From contig CAZPDT010000004.1 in the NCBI GenBank assembly GCA_964585545.1, forward strand, positions 62,001 to 126,000: a stretch of DNA of 64,000 bases, given 5' to 3'. This document shows, in pieces, positions 58,234 through 64,000 of this stretch. Both the position numbers and the translations under genes were made by a program. Each line of letters opens with the position of its first letter. The stretch's first letter is position 1. The DNA comes from Brumimicrobium sp964585545. GTDB lineage: Bacteria > Bacteroidota > Bacteroidia > Flavobacteriales_D > Crocinitomicaceae. The notes under the pieces are model-generated. The model made no database searches, was not told the origin of the DNA, and saw only the letters and a program-made list of their open reading frames with translations.

Positions 58234-59587
58234 AACCAGGTATGGAAAGCAATTTTTAATTTTTGCTTTAATCTCATTAACAATTGGTCTGATTGGTGGA
58301 GGACTCTCAGCAATTACTTATGTTTCTCCTGAATTTTTACGTGAAAAATTTGAAGGACTTTTAAAATTGCGCCCCATTCATGTTTCTTATGTAATGTTTT
58401 GGATTATCCTAGGGGCAACGGGTTGTGTCTATGTAGGCCTCATAATTTTATCTAAAAAAACACCCCCCAAAAGTATTTTTTATCTCCATTTTTCACTTTG
58501 GGTCTTGGCGTTAGTAGGAATTGGATACTCTTATTTAGCTGGCGACTTTGGGGGAAGAGAGTATTGGAAGTTTAATCCAATTTGGGCACTTCCAATCATT
58601 ATTTCTTGGGTTTTGTTTCTTGTCAACTTTTTTCATCTTGCAAAAGGGATTAAAAACTGGCCTGTGTATGTTTGGATGTGGATGACAGGAATAATCTTCT
58701 TCCTTTTTATCATTATAGAAAACTACTTATGGATATTTCCCTATTTTAGAGAACACTTTATAACAGACATGACTATACAATGGAAGGTAAACGGTTCTAT
58801 TGTTGGTGCAATTAATCAATTGACTTACGGTGTCGCATTTTTTATAATGGACCGCATAAATGGCGTTAAAGAATATAAAGTGGGGAAAAGCAAGTTGGCT
58901 TTTGCAATGTATTTTCTAGGCTTGTTCAATTTAATGTTCAATTGGGGACATCATATTTATTCACTTCCTACTGAAAGCTATATTAGATATGTTGGTTATA
59001 TTGTAAGCATGACAGAATGGATTCTTTTCGTAAGAATTATATACAATTGGAGACAAAGTTTAAAAGAAATTAAATTGAATTATTATTACTTTCCCTATCG
59101 TTTTATTATGGCTTCAAACTTTTGGGTATTTATCAATATGGGAATTGCTTGCCTAATGTCGATTCCTGTTTTAAATATTTATGTGCATGGAACACACGCG
59201 ATTGTGGCGCACTCAATGGGAACGACAATAGGAATTAATACGATGATTCTTTTAGCGGGTGTTTTTATGTTTTTCACCTATAAAAATAAAATCAAAAAGA
59301 AGTCGAAAACAACATTAAATATAATGTTTTGGACGGTGCAAGCCTCTTTATTGGTATTCTTTGTTTCTTTAAATATTGCAGGTATTCTTAAAGGGTTTTG
59401 GAATCTTGCGCCAGAAAAGGAGTCCTTCTCGGCAATGATGCAACAACTTCAACCCTATTTTATGGTTTTTGTTATTTCAGGGCTTGTATTAATGACAGCA
59501 TTTTTTGTTATAATTGGTATGGCTTTTTGGATTTCGAATACACAAAAAGTAAAGTTAAAAACACAAAATATAAGGAGGAATGAATAA
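58223..59587 (+). CDS. NorB-like haem-copper superfamily protein with altered active-site ligands
   Basis: A 454-residue, about 12-helix membrane protein of the nitric oxide reductase/cbb3-like group. ATG 58223 is used rather than TTG 58211. Conserved points: His 53 in LRPIHVSY (low-spin haem), His 243-244 in WGHHIYSL (FeB/CuB pair), Glu 265 in SMTEWIL and His 330 in VAHSMGTTIG (high-spin haem). In the helix that normally reads WWVVHLWVEGVWEL, this protein has WKVNGSIVGAINQL, putting Asn 190 in place of the FeB His and removing both glutamates; the usual HxH ends as His-Ser-Met. It pairs with the NorC-like cytochrome. Activity on NO is uncertain. Confidence 0.8.
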   Translation: MKDKTRYGKQFLIFALISLTIGLIGGGLSAITYVSPEFLREKFEGLLKLRPIHVSYVMFWIILGATGCVYVGLIILSKKTPPKSIFYLHFSLWVLALVGIGYSYLAGDFGGREYWKFNPIWALPIIISWVLFLVNFFHLAKGIKNWPVYVWMWMTGIIFFLFIIIENYLWIFPYFREHFITDMTIQWKVNGSIVGAINQLTYGVAFFIMDRINGVKEYKVGKSKLAFAMYFLGLFNLMFNWGHHIYSLPTESYIRYVGYIVSMTEWILFVRIIYNWRQSLKEIKLNYYYFPYRFIMASNFWVFINMGIACLMSIPVLNIYVHGTHAIVAHSMGTTIGINTMILLAGVFMFFTYKNKIKKKSKTTLNIMFWTVQASLLVFFVSLNIAGILKGFWNLAPEKESFSAMMQQLQPYFMVFVISGLVLMTAFFVIIGMAFWISNTQKVKLKTQNIRRNE

Positions 59588-60941
59588 TTTGATTCGTAAA
59601 TATAATGTTCCAGGACCAAGGTATACAAGTTATCCAACAGTTCCCTATTGGGATAAAAAGGGGATTAAAGCTGATGACTGGAAACAAACATTTATCAAAT
59701 CTTTTGAGGAAACCAATCAAAGTCAAGGGATAAGCTTATATATTCACCTTCCTTTTTGTGAAACTTTATGTACGTTTTGTGGATGCAATAAAAGAATTAC
59801 TAAAAATCATGCCGTTGAAGATCCTTATATCGAGGCCGTTTTAAAAGAATGGGACTTATATGTTGACCAATTTCCTCAAAAACCAATTATTAAAGAGATT
59901 CATTTGGGAGGAGGAACTCCAACATTTTTTCCTCCTAGAAAGCTGAGGGGTCTAATCGAAGGCTTGTTTGAAAGGGCAGAACGCGCTGAAAAAGTCGCAT
60001 TTAGTTTTGAAGGTCACCCCAATAACACAAACAGTATTCATTTGGAAGTGCTCTATAATTTAGGGTTTAGAAGAGTAAGTTATGGAGTGCAAGATTATGA
60101 TCCAGTCGTACAAAAAACCATTAATAGAATTCAACCTTTTGAAAATGTAAAAAATGCAACAGAAACAGCCCGAGAACTTGGATATGATTCTATAAGTCAC
60201 GATTTAATATTTGGATTGCCTCATCAAAAATTAAAAAGTGTTATTGATACAATTGAAAAAACCAATATCTTAAGGCCCGATCGGATTTCCTTTTATAGTT
60301 ATGCTCATGTGCCATGGATAAAGGGAACAGGACAAAGAGGTTATTCAGAGGAAGACTTGCCTTCTGGTGAAGAAAAGAGAATCCTTTATGAAGAAGGGAA
60401 AAAAATGTTGGAAGCATCGGGTTATCACGAAATAGGAATGGATCACTTTGCTTTGGAAGAAGATGAATTGTATACCGCTCGCCACAACCATAAACTACAC
60501 AGGAATTTTATGGGATATTCATCTTCTAAAACACAGCTAATGATTGGTCTGGGGGCTTCTGCCATTAGTGATTCTTGGTACAGCTTTGCCCAAAACGAAC
60601 GGAAAGTCGAAGATTATTATAAACGATTAGAAGAAAATGAGTTTCCTACTTTTAAAGGGCATTTATTAACACAAGAAGATTTAGTTATTAGAAAGCACAT
60701 CCTCAACCTGATGTGTAATTTTGAAACTTCATGGAACGATAAACAAATGCAATTTGAAGAGATTGTTCAAGTGAAAAAATCACTTCAAGAAATGGAACAA
60801 GACCAACTTTTAACTTTTGTGAAGAATGGTGTAGAGGTTAATGAAAAGGGGAAGCCATTTGTACGGAATATTTGTATGGCATTTGATTTAAGACTAAGAA
60901 GGAATTTACCGCAAACACAATTGTTTTCAATGACGGTATAA
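59580..60941 (+). CDS. hemN: Oxygen-independent coproporphyrinogen III oxidase
   Basis: A 453-residue radical SAM enzyme that decarboxylates coproporphyrinogen III to protoporphyrinogen IX without oxygen. Marks: KYNVPGPRYTSYPTVPYWD at the N-terminus, LYIHLPFCETLCTFCGC (CxxxCxxC cluster motif), LGGGTPTFF, VSYGVQDYDPVVQKTINRIQ and SHDLIFGLPHQ, and the C-terminal HemN domain. Length matches true HemN. It overlaps the NorB-like gene by 8 bases, with AAGGAGGA just ahead of its ATG. Its place at the end of a nad and cytochrome operon suits low-oxygen haem supply. Confidence 0.95.
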   Translation: MNNLIRKYNVPGPRYTSYPTVPYWDKKGIKADDWKQTFIKSFEETNQSQGISLYIHLPFCETLCTFCGCNKRITKNHAVEDPYIEAVLKEWDLYVDQFPQKPIIKEIHLGGGTPTFFPPRKLRGLIEGLFERAERAEKVAFSFEGHPNNTNSIHLEVLYNLGFRRVSYGVQDYDPVVQKTINRIQPFENVKNATETARELGYDSISHDLIFGLPHQKLKSVIDTIEKTNILRPDRISFYSYAHVPWIKGTGQRGYSEEDLPSGEEKRILYEEGKKMLEASGYHEIGMDHFALEEDELYTARHNHKLHRNFMGYSSSKTQLMIGLGASAISDSWYSFAQNERKVEDYYKRLEENEFPTFKGHLLTQEDLVIRKHILNLMCNFETSWNDKQMQFEEIVQVKKSLQEMEQDQLLTFVKNGVEVNEKGKPFVRNICMAFDLRLRRNLPQTQLFSMTV

Positions 60942-60950
60942 CAGGATTAT

Positions 60951-60985
60951 AATACAGAGCGAAAGCGCAGCTTCCACTCTGTATT
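60951..60985. terminator. Bidirectional stem-loop between hemN and the T9SS protein gene
   Basis: AATACAGAG (60951-60959) and CTCTGTATT (60977-60985) form a perfect 9-bp stem, with an inner AAGC/GCTT pairing. It lies between convergent stop codons, 10 bases after hemN and 11 bases from the other gene, as expected for a shared terminator. Confidence 0.65.
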
Positions 60986-60996
60986 CCAATCTTGAT

Positions 60997-62400
60997 TTAC
61001 TGTTTTACAAAACGTTTTAAAAACGTTGATTTTCCATCTGTAAATGACAAGAAATATGTTCCTGCATTTATTCCCTTGATTACATAAGCATTTAAAGAAT
61101 TGGGCTTAAGTGTCTGAACAGTTCTTCCGCTTAAGTCAATTACTTTAAGAGACGTTAATTGTGTTGCCCCTTTTAAAGTGAAGTGAGTGTTTACTGGGTT
61201 GGGGAAAAATGTAACGGAAGAATTTATCGAATTCTCTTCAAGCCCCGTACAATCTTCAACGGTTATAACAACTTGATCTGTTGCTTCACAACCATTGACA
61301 CTTGTTCCTACCACAGTATAAGTAGTTGTTCCTAATAGGGGAGTAAACGAAACACCATCAGTGACACCATTGTCCCAGACATACGTATCGGCACCTGATG
61401 CAGAAAGAGAAACTGTTTCTCCTTCACAAACAGTTTGATCTGTACCGGCAGTCACATTAGGCAAAGGATATATTGATAAATCAATACCATTATCTGTGCC
61501 TACAACAACAGGTTGTGAAGAACTTACACGAATTCTATATCCATTTCCAACAGCTGTTCCAGTTGGAATAACACAAGGAATTGATAAATTACCAGAAGAG
61601 GTTGAGTTTAAAGTTCCAATTGTTATAGGGGAAGAGAAGTCTCCAGTTTCATCAGATAGTTCTGCGGTAAAAACATTTCCAGTAGTATATGTTCCAGCAC
61701 TTGTAAATGTCACATTGAAATTGGATTGATCATCATAACACCATCCTGAATTATTAGAAGCTACATTGGTAATTGTTTCAGTACTTCCCCCCACACCAAC
61801 AACTGATAATTCATCGATAGCAAATGCCGGATCGTTTCCACTTCCCCCATTTGTCCAATTAAAACGGAACGTCAATGATGCTTGATTGTCCCAGCTGGGA
61901 AGACTTTGAGATTCTTGTGTCCACGTACTTACACCAGAATAAGTTGCTACATCTGTCCATGATGAACCTCCATCTGTACTGTATTGAAGAGTACCAAATG
62001 AAACACCAGAAGCACCTTCACATAAATAATAAAAAGACAATGTAACTGAAGTCATACCTGTTGTTACAATTGGAGAGGCCATAGTGACATCTTGGTTTGA
62101 AGCAGAACCTGTATCGAAACTTGCATTACAAACCGAAAGATTTGAACACGCTGTAACATTATTAATGTGTAGATAATTGGACTGTGGACTTCCCGTAACT
62201 CCTGAAGGTTGGTCGGGTGTATCTGCAATAACAGGATTATATCCTGTATACGAGTTGTTTACCACCCACTGATTGTCTCCTGACCCTGTATTTAAAATCC
62301 AATTTGAAGATCCACTTTCAAAGTCATCAGAGAAAATGGAGGTTTGTGCAAATAAAGATGCAGAACATAGTAGTCCTGCCAAAAGTAATGTTTTTTTCAT
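60997..62400 (-). CDS. Secreted protein with T9SS type A C-terminal sorting domain
   Basis: A 467-residue exported protein. Signal peptide KTLLLAGLLCSASLFAQ; residues about 22-200 form a jelly-roll, MAM-like adhesion domain (FSDDFESGSSNWILNTGSGD, VTLSFYYLCEGASG, FAIDELSVVG) with several cysteines; residues about 205-300 another beta domain; residues about 305-378 a PKD/Ig-like repeat (LPNVTAGTDQTVCEGETVSL, GTTTYTVVGTSVNGCEATDQ); the last 70 residues are the type IX sorting domain (FFPNPVNTHFTLKG, VIDLSGRTVQTL, GTYFLSFTDG, FLKRFVKQ). Probably an extracellular or surface adhesin. It is transcribed alone from the minus strand. Confidence 0.88.
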   Translation of the reverse strand: MKKTLLLAGLLCSASLFAQTSIFSDDFESGSSNWILNTGSGDNQWVVNNSYTGYNPVIADTPDQPSGVTGSPQSNYLHINNVTACSNLSVCNASFDTGSASNQDVTMASPIVTTGMTSVTLSFYYLCEGASGVSFGTLQYSTDGGSSWTDVATYSGVSTWTQESQSLPSWDNQASLTFRFNWTNGGSGNDPAFAIDELSVVGVGGSTETITNVASNNSGWCYDDQSNFNVTFTSAGTYTTGNVFTAELSDETGDFSSPITIGTLNSTSSGNLSIPCVIPTGTAVGNGYRIRVSSSQPVVVGTDNGIDLSIYPLPNVTAGTDQTVCEGETVSLSASGADTYVWDNGVTDGVSFTPLLGTTTYTVVGTSVNGCEATDQVVITVEDCTGLEENSINSSVTFFPNPVNTHFTLKGATQLTSLKVIDLSGRTVQTLKPNSLNAYVIKGINAGTYFLSFTDGKSTFLKRFVKQ

Positions 62401-62819
62401 TTGTAGTTTTGTTTAATAAGTTATTAATAGGATAAAGCTAATAAAAATATTCATAAATAGCATAAACGATTTCATTTTGTATGGTATCATAAAATAATGG
62501 ACTTTTGGTTTAACCCGCATTATTCATGAGATTATTTTTGATTTTAGATGAGATTCGTAATTTACAGATAATAGTAATCTATATCAGGAAATTACAAACG
62601 AAATATAAAATCAAAAGAATCCAAGCATTAAGCTAATCGATATCCAAAATTGAGGTAGCTTTATAACTTCTTAAAATAGAGTAATAATTTGATAATCATT
62701 GAAGTATAGTTTAAAATGAATAAATGTGGTGAATAATGTGGGTTAATTCTTATATTTGTTGGCGCAATAAATAACTTGTGTTAAGATGATTTATAAGTAT
62801 CATTCTTAACTTGAATTAA
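62401..62819. other. 419-bp gene-free interval with the tRNA-Ala promoter
   Basis: No credible coding region is seen between the T9SS protein gene and the tRNA. Near its right end TATATTTG (62751-62758) fits the -7 element for the tRNA, implying a leader of about 55 bases. No other structure stood out. Confidence 0.55.
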
Positions 62820-62893
62820 GGGGGTTTAGCTCAGTTGGCTAGAGCGTTTGGCTGGCAGCCAAAAGGTCACCGGTTCGAATCCGGTAATCTCCA
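62820..62893 (+). tRNA. tRNA-Ala (anticodon GGC)
   Basis: A 74-base cloverleaf. The acceptor stem is GGGGGTT with AATCTCC (two G-T pairs), the D stem GCTC/GAGC, the anticodon stem TTTGG/CCAAA with loop CTGGCAG giving anticodon GGC, and the T arm ACCGG-TTCGAAT-CCGGT. The discriminator base is A, which suits alanine, and the 3' CCA is not encoded. Confidence 0.95.
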
Positions 62894-62918
62894 CTACTTT
62901 TTAATAGATAAATCAAAA

Positions 62919-63575
62919 ATGCATACCCTTAAAATTCTTCATACCAGTAATGTTACGCATGATGTCAAACGTTTTGTCTTAGAAAAACCAAAAGGATTTA
63001 CTTATAATGCGGGTCAAGCAGCACATTTATCTATTAATCAACCCAAGTGGAAAGACGAAATTAGACCATTTACTTTTACTTCACTCAACAATTGGGATGA
63101 TCTAGAGTTTATAATAAAGATATATGATGATCACAATGGGGTAACAAATCAATTGGGGACTTTGATTGAAGGGGATGAACTTATCCTCCATGATGTTTTT
63201 GACACCTTTAAATACAGGGGAAAAGGATTGTTTATTGCAGGAGGCACGGGCATAACCCCTTTTATTGCCATCTTTAGAGCATTGTATGCAAGCAACAACA
63301 TTAAAGGACACGCTTTGCTATATTCCAATAAAACGCAACATGATGTTATTTTGGCTGAAGAATTACACAAAATGTTGGGCAATGCTTTTTATAATGTATT
63401 TACAAAACAAGGTGTAATTGGTTTTAGAGAACGTCGTATTGATCGTGATTTTCTTCTTGAAAATATTGGAGATTTTAGCATTCAATTTTATGTTTGTGGA
63501 TCTAAAGAGTTTGCTCATACATTAAATGATGCATTGCTTAGTTTGGGAGCAAAATCAGAATATATTCATATCTAA
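62919..63575 (+). CDS. FAD/NAD(P)-binding ferredoxin reductase-type oxidoreductase
   Basis: A 218-residue flavoprotein of the ferredoxin-NADP reductase superfamily. The FAD domain shows IRPFTFTSLNN (RxFTxxS type) near residues 46-56 and the nucleotide domain shows FIAGGTGITPFIAIFRAL near 105-122 and QFYVCGSKEF near 192. It has no iron-sulphur domain, so it probably passes electrons between NAD(P)H and a separate protein. ATG 62919 is chosen because the frame upstream runs into the tRNA-Ala gene, whose sequence would otherwise be translated. The partner is unknown. Confidence 0.9.
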   Translation: MHTLKILHTSNVTHDVKRFVLEKPKGFTYNAGQAAHLSINQPKWKDEIRPFTFTSLNNWDDLEFIIKIYDDHNGVTNQLGTLIEGDELILHDVFDTFKYRGKGLFIAGGTGITPFIAIFRALYASNNIKGHALLYSNKTQHDVILAEELHKMLGNAFYNVFTKQGVIGFRERRIDRDFLLENIGDFSIQFYVCGSKEFAHTLNDALLSLGAKSEYIHI

Positions 63576-63591
63576 TAGGCAACGAATATGG

Positions 63592-64000
63592 TTAACCTCC
63601 AAACAAGCGACCAAAGAACCCTTTCTTCTTTTCTTCTTTATCAAAATCCTTTTCTACTTCGTCTTTTCTAAAAATGCGTTTTAAAAAACCATTGCGTTTA
63701 CTAGGTGGGCAATCCATAGCCTGGAGAATTTCCTTTGATGGTTTTTTGAAATGACCCTTTGTAATAGAATTCAGGGTGGAGTCTTTGTTCATCAGTTGTA
63801 ACATTCCTCCAAAAATGGGCAATGCTGAGTGGGCGCCTTGTCCAATTGCCGTACTTCTAAATTTTATTTTGTGATTGTCATTGCCCACCCAAGTAACAGT
63901 TACTAAATCGGGTAATAGTCCAACAAACCATCCATCGGTGTTGTCTTGGGTTGTCCCCGTCTTTCCACCAAGCTCATTTCTAAGATGGTAAATGCTTCTT
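63592..64000 (-). CDS. Class A penicillin-binding protein (PBP1A-type), C-terminal end (partial)
   Basis: The frame stays open to the window edge, so the N-terminal part lies outside. About 135 residues are visible, starting with SIYHLRNELGGKTGTTQD, which contains the KTGTT motif of the transpeptidase active site, then NTDGWFVGLLPDLVTVTW and VGNDNHKIKF, as in PBP1A-like peptidoglycan synthases. The last 50 residues are strongly charged, ending KKGFFGRLFGG. Such enzymes polymerise and cross-link peptidoglycan at the inner membrane. A GTG at 63888 inside this part is not the true start. Confidence 0.93.
   Translation of the reverse strand, partial: RSIYHLRNELGGKTGTTQDNTDGWFVGLLPDLVTVTWVGNDNHKIKFRSTAIGQGAHSALPIFGGMLQLMNKDSTLNSITKGHFKKPSKEILQAMDCPPSKRNGFLKRIFRKDEVEKDFDKEEKKKGFFGRLFGG

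Noticed and set aside
62835..62918. Extension of the ferredoxin reductase-type gene upstream to 62835
   Set aside because: It would translate most of the tRNA-Ala gene; the ATG at 62919 lies after the tRNA and starts the conserved domain.
1..64000. CRISPR arrays, insertion sequences, prophage or integron features
   Set aside because: No regularly spaced direct repeats, transposase, integrase or phage structural motifs were seen on either strand.

Overview
The window comes from an AT-rich Bacteroidota chromosome, most likely a flavobacterium-like member. Supporting signs are an alternative complex III operon (actABCDEF) joined to cytochrome oxidase genes, type IX secretion C-terminal domains, HisKA_2 and LytTR signalling proteins, DUF4476 and DUF177 proteins, and many promoters carrying the Bacteroidota -7 element TAnnTTTG. 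Nothing in it looks like a phage, insertion sequence, integron or CRISPR array; it is a chromosomal segment with accessory surface-glycan islands.

Layout. 1-4520: end of a surface polysaccharide locus (two O-antigen polymerase/ligase-type membrane proteins, a WecG/TagA glycosyltransferase, a Wzz-like protein and a short initiating sugar-phosphate transferase). 4658-6801: M42 aminopeptidase and pdxA. 6947-11669: an ECF sigma operon (sigma factor, a membrane-anchored PKD/CHU_C protein, a CotH-kinase/lamin-tail protein, an outer-membrane barrel). 11843-19628: TlpA-like lipoprotein, LytTR regulator, an 817-bp very AT-rich gap with a candidate structured RNA, rpiB, rnr, an unknown membrane protein overlapping a phosphopantetheinyl transferase. 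19970-26320: a compact glycan-decoration operon (fused nucleotidyltransferase/PLP enzyme, opine-dehydrogenase-like enzyme, LicD, TagB/TagF-like glycerophosphotransferase, GT2). 26460-31104: DUF177-rpmF-plsX-fabH-accB-accC. 31248: QueD-like. 32064-44322: actABCDEF-coxBA, closed by a terminator. 44403-48770: ruvB, queG, a small protein, an NtrC-type regulator and pth. 48819-54203: minus-strand genes, namely a TPR histidine kinase and an apparent ridA-TPR-fRMsr-Big_5 operon. 54379-60941: DUF4476 protein, then nadA-nadB-cytochrome c-NorB-like-hemN. 60997-64000: a T9SS-sorted secreted protein, tRNA-Ala, an FAD/NADP reductase and the C-terminal end of a class A penicillin-binding protein.

The most interesting items are: (1) the 19970-26320 cluster, whose enzyme set fits making and attaching a nucleotide-activated aminoalkyl-phosphate group, possibly N-alkylated by the opine-type dehydrogenase; (2) a NorB-like haem-copper protein in which the usual FeB histidine aligns by eye with asparagine; (3) a covarying palindrome (RGACAYAATTGTCY) over the -33 element of nadA and of the DUF4476 gene, with a half-site at ridA; (4) an ActC with an appended helix-hairpin-helix domain; (5) a membrane-anchored CHU_C protein coupled to an ECF sigma factor. 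All functional calls come from reading motifs by eye; no search was run.
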